Source of the DNA: Bacteroidaceae bacterium
Lineage (GTDB): Bacteria; Bacteroidota; Bacteroidia; Bacteroidales; Bacteroidaceae
DNA: 64,000 nucleotides
Direction of reading: 5' to 3'
Assembly (NCBI GenBank): GCA_017555585.1
Contig: JAFZGA010000006.1
Span: 1 to 64,000, forward strand
Position 1 is the stretch's first letter. Every line of letters starts with the position of its first letter. Of this stretch, positions 1 through 7,026 are shown piece by piece. The notes under the pieces were generated by a model. It had not been told where the DNA came from. It saw nothing but the letters and a program-made list of their open reading frames with translations, and did not search any database. Both the position numbers and the translations under genes were made by a program.

Positions 1-184
1 GATTTTCTAACAACTTTTAGCCCCATAAAAAGGCAACGGATTAGTAGCAAATCTATATCTTAACTCATCTATATACGGTCTTTCAGGACCGCATTACAAC
101 CACAGAAGCCCGTTGCGTATTAAACAATCTACCAACGGTTTGCATTATTTCCCAATTCCCTGCCTTTTTCTCGCGAGTTCTCCG

Positions 185-192
185 TATATTTG
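185..192 (+). promoter_or_regulatory. -7 promoter box
   Basis: TATATTTG matches the Bacteroidota -7 consensus TAnnTTTG and lies 22 bp before the ATG at 215. No convincing -33 element was seen at the usual spacing. The 184 bases before it hold no gene; they contain only a short inverted repeat (GCAACGG near 33 and CCGTTGC near 110) of unknown meaning. Confidence 0.5.
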
Positions 193-214
193 TAAAGTAA
201 TAAAATTTTAGCCT

Positions 215-376
215 ATGAACTGGAAAATGATTTTAGCCATCATCGTAGCAGTATTAGCACTTGGTTTGGCCATTTGGTGCTTTATAGATGGTACATATTA
301 CATTGGAGTATTCGCACTCTTTATCTGTATTGCACAAGTTTGCAACTATTTTCTAATTAAGAAGAAGCGATATTGA
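215..376 (+). CDS. Small two-helix membrane protein (53 aa)
   Basis: A short frame starting MNWKMILAIIV and ending FLIKKKRY. Residues 5-24 and about 28-47 are hydrophobic, separated by a short DGTYY turn, and the C-terminus is a positively charged KKKR tail. This is the pattern of a small two-helix inner-membrane protein with both ends probably cytoplasmic. A -7 box sits 22 bp upstream, which supports expression. Function is unknown. The next small membrane protein (481-678) is about 100 bp downstream and has the same general design, so the two may be related or act together. Reality of the gene is inferred from promoter, composition and topology. Confidence 0.5.
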   Translation: MNWKMILAIIVAVLALGLAIWCFIDGTYYIGVFALFICIAQVCNYFLIKKKRY

Positions 377-480
377 CACCAGTTTTTGACACCAGTTCAC
401 TCATTTTAGAGCAAAAAACAGTGTTAAAGTATTGATAATAAAGTTAAAATATTTAATAATAAATTAACAGTTCTAGTCAA

Positions 481-678
481 ATGGGAGTGATAAAGAAAAA
501 ACAAAGTAAGGCATTTGCATTAATACTGAACATTATCTTAGCAGCCATAGGTATTGCTTTATTATCTATAGGTATCAAACAAAAAGATTGGCTAATTGGC
601 ATTATGGGAGCTATAGCACTTGCGACACAGTCGATACTGATACGCGAAATAGCAAAACCCACCCAGAATGACAAGTAG
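481..678 (+). CDS. Small two-helix membrane protein (65 aa)
   Basis: The protein starts MGVIKKKQSK, has two hydrophobic stretches (about residues 11-28 and 36-54) separated by KQKD, and ends in a polar tail PTQNDK. The basic N-terminus suggests a cytoplasmic start. It is followed within 30 bp by a strong hairpin terminator, consistent with a real transcription unit. The upstream 100 bp is very AT-rich. An antisense frame of 74 codons overlaps it but has no promoter or recognisable content. No family was recognised. Confidence 0.5.
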   Translation: MGVIKKKQSKAFALILNIILAAIGIALLSIGIKQKDWLIGIMGAIALATQSILIREIAKPTQNDK

Positions 679-706
679 ACAGGTCCAAACAAATAGGGCA
701 AGTAAC

Positions 707-745
707 AAAATCAGCAGCCTGGTTGCAACCGGGATGCTGATTTTT
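707..745. terminator. Bidirectional hairpin terminator
   Basis: Near-perfect inverted repeat (AAAATCAGCA...TGCTGATTTT) with a GGTTGCAACC core and a T-run on both strands. It lies between the converging genes 481-678 (+) and 763-1344 (-), so it can serve both. Confidence 0.8.
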
Positions 746-762
746 CAATATTAATAGATGCA

Positions 763-1344
763 TTACAAATCGTCCAATACCTTCTGCTGAAGAAGCTCTG
801 TATTGCTTTTATCCCAATATTGTAATCTGGACATTCCGTTTGATAGCACTGTGCTACCCTTAACTATATCTAGTTTAATAATTCCATTCTCCATTTCCCA
901 AATTGCATAATAATTGCATTTGCCCAAATAAAGCAACGTCATTCTGCTTCCGTCATTGCTTGGCGAATATTGACTGTCAAATTTCTCGACACATTCAGTA
1001 CACTTGCCGTATTTTTTGGTAAGCATCTCTTTTAACGAAGAGTAGTTCCTGCACAACTTCTTCCAATTATTCTGTGCTTCAAACGAAACCGTCACATGAT
1101 TGACGATATCATAACTCTGCAGAGTCTCAACACGGATATTGCAGTTTCTGAAACCGGCAAAGTCACCATGTAGCAACGCCGTTCCATTTTCACCACCCTC
1201 GTACATCAAACCAGCTTCCTCCAGACACGCTACAAACTCATCAAGAGTACCGTCAATAGGCACACCTTTAAAAGCCAAATGGTCCTGCGCGTGAATCATC
1301 GCAAAAGAGAATAGAACATATAAAAGAACTGCAAATTTCTTCAT
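763..1344 (-). CDS. Secreted protein of unknown function (193 aa)
   Basis: Has a classical signal peptide (MKKFAVLLYVLFSFAMIHAQ, cleavage probably after HA) and then a roughly 170-residue soluble domain with FKGVPIDGTLDEFVACLEEAG near the mature N-terminus and a KYGKCTECVEKF segment with two cysteines. Similar small secreted proteins that begin with a 'FKGIPIDG' motif are frequent in gut Bacteroidales, but no function is known to me. Single gene, convergent with the small membrane protein at 481-678, sharing its terminator. Periplasmic or surface location is inferred from the signal peptide only. Confidence 0.75.
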   Translation of the reverse strand: MKKFAVLLYVLFSFAMIHAQDHLAFKGVPIDGTLDEFVACLEEAGLMYEGGENGTALLHGDFAGFRNCNIRVETLQSYDIVNHVTVSFEAQNNWKKLCRNYSSLKEMLTKKYGKCTECVEKFDSQYSPSNDGSRMTLLYLGKCNYYAIWEMENGIIKLDIVKGSTVLSNGMSRLQYWDKSNTELLQQKVLDDL

Positions 1345-1458
1345 ATCAAAACAGTATTAGTATTACATAAAGTCCGTCAGAGAACCACGCAAATCTACCT
1401 ATTAATATTGAGATATCCAAATCGTTGTACTATTTCAAGAGTCAAATACCTGCAAACA

Positions 1459-1491
1459 TTGTCGTATTATCATGAAAAAGTATTACCTTTA
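1459..1491 (+). promoter_or_regulatory. Promoter of the radical SAM gene
   Basis: TTG at 1459-1461 and TACCTTTA at 1484-1491 are separated by 22 bp and fit the Bacteroidota -33/-7 pattern apart from the final base. Transcription would begin near 1498, which excludes the longer frame that starts at TTG 1408 and supports the ATG at 1513. Confidence 0.45.
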
Positions 1492-1512
1492 CCATACTTT
1501 CAAAAACACCCA

Positions 1513-2214
1513 ATGGACCGTTATTCACTCATAGAAACAAAGTTGCCACGTGAGTTCCTGCTGTTGCAGGGGCGCGGTTGCCGTTGGGGCAAGTGTACAT
1601 TCTGCGACTACCACAGCGATGTCAGCCCTACCCCATTTGCCACGAACAAAGCTGTTCTCGACTGCGTTACCGGCAAATACAAGAGGCTCGACATCATCAA
1701 TTCAGGCTCAGCAATGGAACTTGATGAAGATACAATCAATTACATAAAAGAGATTGTTGCTGAAAAAGGAATAGAGGAACTATGGTTCGAAGCGCACTAC
1801 ATGTACCGCAACAGGCTCACAGAGTTCGCCAAACAGTTTACACCGGCAACGGTGAAGTTCCGTTGCGGCATCGAGAGTTTCGATGCACAATTGCGTAAAA
1901 GTTGGAACAAAGGAGTGCCCGATGACGCGACAGCCACTGATGTTGCAGAACATTTCAAGGGAGTATGCCTTCTCTGCTGCACTCAAGGCGACAGCAAGGA
2001 GAGAATATTGAACGACATTGCCGTTGCCATGCAACACTTCGAGTATTTCAGTGTAAACCTGTTCTGCAACAACAGCACAACTGTAAAGCGCGATGAAGAG
2101 CTAGCGAAATGGTTCATCAAGGATGTATATCCGGAAATAAAGGATAACGAGAAAATAGAAGTCCTCATCGACAACACCGATTTAGGAGTTGGAGATATCC
2201 GGGATAATTTATAA
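1513..2214 (+). CDS. Radical SAM protein with a CX4CX2C cluster motif
   Basis: The 233-residue protein (start MDRYSLIETK) carries GCRWGKCTFCDYH at residues 22-34. C23, C28 and C31 would bind a [4Fe-4S] cluster, with a CX4CX2C spacing in place of the usual CX3CX2C. Further on are NSGSAMELD (residues 84-92), where a GGEP-like SAM-contacting strand is expected, and FRCGIESFD (about 137-145). It lacks a SPASM or B12-binding domain, so it is a minimal radical SAM barrel. The substrate is unknown. The frame can be extended 35 codons to a TTG at 1408, but a promoter lies inside that extension and the extra residues look random, so ATG 1513 is preferred. Monocistronic; no partner gene gives a clue. 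Confidence 0.8.
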   Translation: MDRYSLIETKLPREFLLLQGRGCRWGKCTFCDYHSDVSPTPFATNKAVLDCVTGKYKRLDIINSGSAMELDEDTINYIKEIVAEKGIEELWFEAHYMYRNRLTEFAKQFTPATVKFRCGIESFDAQLRKSWNKGVPDDATATDVAEHFKGVCLLCCTQGDSKERILNDIAVAMQHFEYFSVNLFCNNSTTVKRDEELAKWFIKDVYPEIKDNEKIEVLIDNTDLGVGDIRDNL

Positions 2215-2305
2215 GTTTGCCCGAGAATTCCACAAAACCAGACACATTGATTAAGAGTCAATTAGTCCAAAGATTTATTCCAAAATCAAAACCCAATAAC
2301 CACAT

Positions 2306-2674
2306 ATGAAAAATTTTCTCCTTTTTATATTGATTTTAGTGTTTATAGCAGGCTTCTGCGTTGTTTCATGCCCCGACAAGGAGGCACACTCTGATGCCAT
2401 AATGGAAACCGTAAACAACCTCATTGATGACAGGATGACCGAAGGCATTACAGAAGAGAACGAAAAGACATTTGCTCTTTTTGCCTCTTCATTGGTTTCT
2501 GGAGTATCCAACATCGTAATCGACAGCAGGCTTACTGTAAAAAACCATTTCCTTTTCAGCATAGGAAAGGTTACATTCGACGGGGAATCGCAAACCGTAT
2601 CTATAGGAATCTTAAATCATGTCTTTACCGACATCGACGACAACCTCAAAAAGGAGATAGAAAAAAGGCTATAG
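2306..2674 (+). CDS. DUF4359-like membrane-anchored protein (122 aa)
   Basis: One N-terminal hydrophobic segment (residues 2-20, MKNFLLFILILVFIAGFCVV) is followed by SCPDKEAHSDAI, a helical stretch, and a C-terminal domain with SRLTVKNHFLFSIGKVTF and SIGILNHVFT. This layout (a short anchor, then a C/N-P-x-K-E-x-H motif, then FLFS-G and G-LN-VFT strands) is what I recall for DUF4359 proteins of Bacteroidota, whose function is unknown. The anchor could be a lipoprotein signal (VVSC, Cys22). Followed by a strong hairpin at 2716-2750. Confidence 0.65.
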   Translation: MKNFLLFILILVFIAGFCVVSCPDKEAHSDAIMETVNNLIDDRMTEGITEENEKTFALFASSLVSGVSNIVIDSRLTVKNHFLFSIGKVTFDGESQTVSIGILNHVFTDIDDNLKKEIEKRL

Positions 2675-2715
2675 CTTGAAACGCATAGCACGGACATCAC
2701 AAACCCATACTAAAG

Positions 2716-2750
2716 AATCAAGGCGGACAGTTAAACTATCCGCCTTGATT
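2716..2750. terminator. Hairpin terminator
   Basis: Perfect inverted repeat AATCAAGGCGGA...TCCGCCTTGATT (12-bp arms with an 11-nt loop). It lies between the DUF4359-like gene (+) and the SRP RNA (-) and can stop both. The T-run is weak on both sides, so it may work mainly as a 3' stabilising hairpin. Confidence 0.65.
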
Positions 2751-2752
2751 AT

Positions 2753-2853
2753 GGGTGGGTAAGCAATCTGCATCGCGCCGCTACAACCGATTTACCTTTG
2801 CTGCGGTCAAGCCCTGGAGGATTCATCAGGAGCTGGCCGTACAGGACTTACCC
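2753..2853 (-). ncRNA. ffs: Signal recognition particle RNA, small bacterial type
   Basis: Read on the minus strand, the ends pair (GGGTAAG at the 5' side with CTTACCC at the 3' side). The middle contains CAGG-GC-loop-GC-AGCA, the symmetric internal loop of SRP RNA domain IV that binds Ffh, followed by AAAGGTAAATCGG. The roughly 100-nt length fits the small SRP RNA without an Alu domain. The apical loop reads UUGACC instead of a GGAA tetraloop, which from memory is normal for Bacteroidota. A promoter at 2925-2954 and a hairpin at 2716-2750 frame it. The call rests on pattern recognition of these motifs; a covariance-model search would settle it. Confidence 0.75.
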
Positions 2854-2924
2854 ATATACTTGTAAATGTTCTTCATGATCACAGCCCACCGGCCATATTT
2901 ACGAACATTTTCATATTCATGGTG

Positions 2925-2954
2925 CAAAGGTACTCTTTTTTTCTCATTATACAA
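2925..2954 (-). promoter_or_regulatory. Promoter of the SRP RNA
   Basis: On the minus strand TTG (2952-2954) is followed after exactly 19 bp by TACCTTTG (2925-2932), a complete Bacteroidota promoter. Transcription would start near 2917, about 65 nt before the conserved SRP RNA 5' end, so a leader must be removed or retained. Confidence 0.7.
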
Positions 2955-3006
2955 GCATTCGGGTGATTTTTATTGCATTTTCAACATACAATGAGGAAAA
3001 AAACAT

Positions 3007-3014
3007 TAATTTTG
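3007..3014 (+). promoter_or_regulatory. -7 promoter box
   Basis: TAATTTTG, a perfect TAnnTTTG match. It lies inside the longest open frame that starts at 2973, so it argues for translation from 3129 with a leader of about 110 nt. Confidence 0.55.
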
Positions 3015-3128
3015 CAAACTAAAAGAATGTCAAAAGACAGCACACCAATAAAAAACAACAATAGACAGATATTTGGCTGTCAAATTGACACACAAAGCAT
3101 TACGCAGATATATAAACAACAAACAAAT

Positions 3129-4829
3129 ATGCTTATGAAAAAAATTACATCACTATTCACTTTGTTATGTGCACTGTTTGTAACAACAGCCACAGCACAG
3201 GTTAACCAGACCGTAGTGTTCGATTTCGTAACTAACCCATGGGGTATTCCAACATACGAAGCGACAAACTTCTCGGGAGTAAAAAGCGAGACCGTACTTA
3301 CCGACGGTGCAAACACCATAACCATCAACCCACGAAAAAACAAGGGTAATTTCTACTACGACGGCGACTGTTTGCGCATGCAGAACATCGGTACCAAGAT
3401 TGTTCTTCCAGCATTCGACTTTGATGTAGAAAAGATTGAGGTTATAGGACATTCAAAAGCATCAAGCTACAAGAATGCCGATCTCAACATTTATGTAGGT
3501 GACATTGCTGTGAGCACAGCTGTTGCTGGCCTTACCGATTCACACACATACGACATTGCAGCAGAGTATCAGGCAGCAGGCAACGTTTACGAACTTGTCA
3601 TCGGACAAGGTGGTGGCAACTATTCAAGCGTAGTATTCATCACATACATCAAGGTTTATCCTGCAGCAAGCGAGAATGCCCTCACAATAACAGCTCCTGT
3701 ATTCGATAACGGTTCAGGCGTGTACACAGACCCCGTTACAGTAACAGTGTCTTCACCAACCACAGAGATTGAAGGTGTTGAGGATGTCGTTTACTATTAT
3801 ACAACCGACGGATATGAACCCGATGCAGAATGTGACGAGATCGAAAACAACCAGATAATCATCGAAGAATCATGCACATTGAAAGTTGTTCTTGAATTCA
3901 CATACGAAGGTCAGACATACACAAGCGAGTCATCGGTTGCAGAGTATATAATTTCAGAAGAGGTAACATACCCCAAAGCAACAGTCATGGCAAGCGGTAA
4001 ATATTTCATTACAGCCAATGGCTGCATTGCACTGCCATTCAACAACGGAATACTTCCTGTGAAAGCAGCAGAGATAAACGATGACAACGCAACAGAAGCA
4101 GTATATTATGCCTACGACTTTGCAAGTGCTGGTAACGGCAAATTCTATATCACTGATGCAAACGGTTTGTACCTCACAGCATCGGCCATCAGCACAAAGG
4201 ACGAAATAAAGACAAGTACCACACACCACCAGACAGAATGGGATATTACAATAGAAAACGGTATTGCAAAGATCAAGAGAGAGGGATACGTACTTGCATA
4301 CAAGAACAATGCCATTGTTGCCATCAGAGAGGAGAGTGCAACAGCAACAGATATCTACCCATCGCTCTATGGTATCTCTAACCCACCACACGTATTGAGC
4401 TACACACCGGCTTCTGCTGAGGAGCTTACAACAATCACAATAACATTCAGCGAGGATGTAAGATTCGAAGGCATCACATCGGAAGACATGTTCCCTATAT
4501 ACAATGCCGACAACTATGCATTCCCTGCCGGTATGGGTAACTGGGCTCACTACGGTTCAAATTTGACAATTACTCTCCAACATGCCATCGCCGACAACGG
4601 AAGCTATTATATAATAATTCCGGCAGAATGCATTGTCAGCGAAATCACAGGCAAGAGCCCTGCCGAAGATATCAGAATCGACCTCACCGTATACAATGAG
4701 ACTGGTATCGACGGTGTGAATGCCGATGTTGAAAACAACGTGATATACGACCTCACAGGCCGTCGTGTCACAAAGATCACAAACTCAGGCATATACATCA
4801 TAAACGGAACAAAAGTTCTTGTAAAGTAA
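3129..4829 (+). CDS. Secreted modular protein with CHB/HEX-type and Ig-like domains and a C-terminal sorting-like tail
   Basis: The start is ATG 3129 (or 3135), giving a signal peptide MLMKKITSLFTLLCALFV...TAQ; the frame open upstream to 2973 lies before the promoter. After the signal comes a jelly-roll-like region (about residues 25-180), then a chitobiase C-terminal type domain beginning TITAPVFDNGSGVYTDPVTV with the YYYTTDGYEP signature (about 185-275), a ricin-like or lectin-like region with GKYFITAN and NGLYLTASA (about 280-420), an Ig-like SwmA-type domain (PHVLSYTPASAEELTTITI), and the tail IYDLTGRRV...GIYIINGTKVLVK. The tail resembles type A sorting domains of the type IX secretion system. 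No catalytic motif was found, so it is more likely a binding or structural surface protein than an enzyme. The same tail ends the next two genes. Confidence 0.75.
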   Translation: MLMKKITSLFTLLCALFVTTATAQVNQTVVFDFVTNPWGIPTYEATNFSGVKSETVLTDGANTITINPRKNKGNFYYDGDCLRMQNIGTKIVLPAFDFDVEKIEVIGHSKASSYKNADLNIYVGDIAVSTAVAGLTDSHTYDIAAEYQAAGNVYELVIGQGGGNYSSVVFITYIKVYPAASENALTITAPVFDNGSGVYTDPVTVTVSSPTTEIEGVEDVVYYYTTDGYEPDAECDEIENNQIIIEESCTLKVVLEFTYEGQTYTSESSVAEYIISEEVTYPKATVMASGKYFITANGCIALPFNNGILPVKAAEINDDNATEAVYYAYDFASAGNGKFYITDANGLYLTASAISTKDEIKTSTTHHQTEWDITIENGIAKIKREGYVLAYKNNAIVAIREESATATDIYPSLYGISNPPHVLSYTPASAEELTTITITFSEDVRFEGITSEDMFPIYNADNYAFPAGMGNWAHYGSNLTITLQHAIADNGSYYIIIPAECIVSEITGKSPAEDIRIDLTVYNETGIDGVNADVENNVIYDLTGRRVTKITNSGIYIINGTKVLVK

Positions 4830-4844
4830 AAAAAACAAATAGCG

Positions 4845-4882
4845 GAACCGACCACCTGGCAGCGTTGCCGAGTGGTCGGTTC
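4845..4882 (+). terminator. Hairpin terminator
   Basis: GAACCGACCAC...GTGGTCGGTTC forms an 11-bp stem shortly after the stop codon of the preceding gene and is followed by an AT-rich stretch. Confidence 0.8.
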
Positions 4883-4957
4883 TATTATTCCATTCACAAA
4901 AAAGCATAAAAAAAGCAAAAAATCACCATTTTGGCAATTTGTTTTATATTTTTTACA

Positions 4958-4965
4958 TACATTTG
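4958..4965 (+). promoter_or_regulatory. -7 promoter box
   Basis: TACATTTG, a perfect TAnnTTTG match, about 105 bp before the ATG at 5072. The leader is very A-rich, with long A and AAAG runs just upstream of the start, which in Bacteroidota can promote strong translation without a Shine-Dalgarno site. Confidence 0.6.
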
Positions 4966-5071
4966 CGAATAGAATAATCTTTTTAATAACAAAAAAGGGG
5001 AAAAACGAACCAATTTCCAAAAAGAGATTAAAACATATTAAATATTATTTATAAACTTAAAAAATTAGCTT

Positions 5072-6757
5072 ATGAGAAAATTACACTTTTCTTGTTTCTT
5101 GGCGTTGATGGTTGCAGCAGTAACCACAGCGTTTGCACAGATTGATACTAACAAAGAGTATCGTCTGAAGGATGTAGCGTCTGGTACATACCTGAATGCA
5201 TCGAATTATGATGCTCATACAGAAGGCACCAATGGTGGTGTCAATTCTGTTGAGTACGCAGAGAGCGACGACCAGATCTTTACTTTCGAGCAGGAAGAAA
5301 GCAGTTACAGATTGAAAACCAAGAGCGGCAAATACATCTACTGCCAGCAGTGGAACGTTGACGCACTTGACAGTGGAACTCTTCTGAATTTTGTTGCAAA
5401 TGAAGATGGTACTTATTATATCATGAACGGACAGAATTATTTCAAGGTAGAGCTTGTATCTGGTGTATACTACCCATTCTGTGATGCTCCTGCAGACATG
5501 GCTGCCAAGTTCGAACTTGTTGAGGTAGAAACAACTGTTACTCCAGAGCCAGAACTACCAGAAGTTGATCCTATTGTAGCAACAATTTCTCCATCAGAGC
5601 CAGTATCGACAATTTGGGGTGACGGCGACGTTACTATCGCTTTCAACAAGGCAGTAGAATACACCGCTCCTGAGGCAGACATTCAAATTGTTGATGCCAA
5701 CAACGAAGTTGTATGCAACGTTACGTCTCTCATCTTCAATGGCGCAAAGACCAGCGCATTCGTTATGCTTGACAACTCTATCTCTCAGGCAGGTACATAC
5801 ACTATAACATTCCCTGCAGGTGTATTTACTAGCGAAGATGGTGCAGTCTCAGAGGAAATGACATTCACATTGACAATTGAGACTGTTATCCCAGAACCAA
5901 CATGGTGGACCGATTATGACTATACTGAGGTAACAAAAGAATTCAGCAAGCTGACTATCAGCTTTGACAATCTTACAGAACTCAAGCTCAACGACGCTAA
6001 CGCAACATGGTTGTTTACAAGTGCAGGTACAGAGTTTGAGGGTACAGCAGAAATTGTAGAGACTGTTGATGAGAAAGAAGGCAAAGCAACAACAAATATC
6101 GTTATCACATTCGGTGAGACATTTACCGAGGTGGGTACATATTACATCACTATCCCTGCAGGAATGTTCACAATGAACGGTGAATTCAACAACGAAGAGA
6201 AGAACTTGGTGTTCAGAATCAATGCACCTGTAGATGTTGTTCCTTTGGAAATTATAGACGTGACACCTGCAGAAGGTGAAGTTGGACAGATCGAAAAGAT
6301 TATCATCACATTCAATCAAGATGTTATGCTTGCTTATGACGAGAACTGGCAGACAATTTCAAGTGTAATTTTCTTGAAAGATGAAAACGGCAACGAATAC
6401 AAATTGACCGAGAACTACAATCCTTCTTTGAGCTATAGCCAGCTTGAATACATCTGTGGTGGATATGACGAAACCTGGAATATGATTGCAGAACCAATAA
6501 CTGTTGCAGGCAAATACACACTTGATGTTTCACAAATTGTTGTAGATTATGGATATGATTCATCAACATACATGTACAATGCAACAGGCTACTGCGAAGG
6601 CACCTACACATGGACTGTAACCGGTAGCACAGCTATCAAGGGCGTAGATGCAGAGAGCGCAAACACAGTAATCTACGACATCACAGGCCGTCGTGTCAAG
6701 AACGCCGCAAATGCCGGAATCTATATTGTAAACGGCAAGAAAGTTTTGGTGAAATAA
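5072..6757 (+). CDS. Secreted protein with ricin-like N-terminal domain, Ig-like repeats and sorting-like tail (561 aa)
   Basis: Signal peptide MRKLHFSCFLALMVAAVTTAFA. Residues 25-150 look like a ricin-type/lectin domain (NKEYRLKDVASGTYLNAS, KTKSGKYIYCQQWN, YYIMNGQNYFKV). Three Ig-like or SwmA-like domains follow, each with the IxFNxxV and 'GTYTITFPAGVF' type signatures (about residues 165-270, 275-385 and 390-520). The C-terminal tail is VIYDITGRRV...GIYIVNGKKVLVK, nearly the same as in the previous gene. Codons are richer in T-ending forms than in the neighbours, which together with the A-rich leader suggests high expression. A cell-surface carbohydrate-binding protein is the best inference; no enzymatic motif is visible. 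Confidence 0.75.
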   Translation: MRKLHFSCFLALMVAAVTTAFAQIDTNKEYRLKDVASGTYLNASNYDAHTEGTNGGVNSVEYAESDDQIFTFEQEESSYRLKTKSGKYIYCQQWNVDALDSGTLLNFVANEDGTYYIMNGQNYFKVELVSGVYYPFCDAPADMAAKFELVEVETTVTPEPELPEVDPIVATISPSEPVSTIWGDGDVTIAFNKAVEYTAPEADIQIVDANNEVVCNVTSLIFNGAKTSAFVMLDNSISQAGTYTITFPAGVFTSEDGAVSEEMTFTLTIETVIPEPTWWTDYDYTEVTKEFSKLTISFDNLTELKLNDANATWLFTSAGTEFEGTAEIVETVDEKEGKATTNIVITFGETFTEVGTYYITIPAGMFTMNGEFNNEEKNLVFRINAPVDVVPLEIIDVTPAEGEVGQIEKIIITFNQDVMLAYDENWQTISSVIFLKDENGNEYKLTENYNPSLSYSQLEYICGGYDETWNMIAEPITVAGKYTLDVSQIVVDYGYDSSTYMYNATGYCEGTYTWTVTGSTAIKGVDAESANTVIYDITGRRVKNAANAGIYIVNGKKVLVK

Positions 6758-6767
6758 TTCACCAAAA

Positions 6768-6922
6768 CCTAGAGATTGTCGCCGGCACTTGGTCGCGCGT
6801 AGTGCGGGTGCAAATTGCACTGCGCGGGATGCCGAAAAGGCGGCATTCTCAAAGTTACAATTACAAACTTAACGCAAAGCACTTGCGAGAAGCGAAAGAG
6901 TCAGTTAAGTAATTGACTTAAA
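6768..6922. other. GC-rich intergenic stretch with nested inverted repeats, possible structured RNA
   Basis: Between the stop at 6757 and the terminator at 6923 lies a segment unlike the surrounding AT-rich spacers. CGCGTAGTGC (6796-6805) pairs with GCACTGCGCG (6817-6826). CGGCA at 6783-6787 and again at 6841-6845 can each pair with TGCCG at 6830-6834, giving two mutually exclusive folds. A further small hairpin (AGTCA...TTGACT) follows near 6900. No open frame of note. It could be a 3' UTR element of the preceding gene or a small RNA. Confidence 0.35.
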
Positions 6923-6967
6923 TACAAATAAAAATGTCCGATGGATCATCGGACATTTTTATTTGTA
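6923..6967. terminator. Strong perfect-palindrome terminator
   Basis: A 21-bp perfect stem with a GAT loop (centre GTCCGATG-GAT-CATCGGAC) and A/T-rich flanks that supply a T-run on either strand. Confidence 0.85.
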
Positions 6968-6979
6968 CTATTTTTTTCG

Positions 6980-6987
6980 TAATTTTG
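6980..6987 (+). promoter_or_regulatory. -7 promoter box
   Basis: TAATTTTG directly after the terminator, 39 bp before the ATG at 7027. It places the start of translation at 7027 and not at the in-frame ATG at 6934, which lies in the terminator. Confidence 0.6.
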
Positions 6988-7026
6988 CCGAAGAATATTG
7001 CAAAACTAAACAACAGGCAAATCATA

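Noticed and set aside
1408..1512. N-terminal extension of the radical SAM frame
   Set aside because: Begins with TTG, crosses a promoter and adds residues with no pattern; ATG 1513 fits the family better.
2973..3128. 52-codon N-terminal extension of the first secreted modular protein
   Set aside because: A perfect -7 box lies at 3007-3014 inside it, and the signal peptide only begins at 3129/3135.
3954..4550. 198-codon minus-strand frame
   Set aside because: Exactly antisense to the CHB/Ig protein, cysteine- and valine-rich as expected from reading the third-base-biased complement; no start context.
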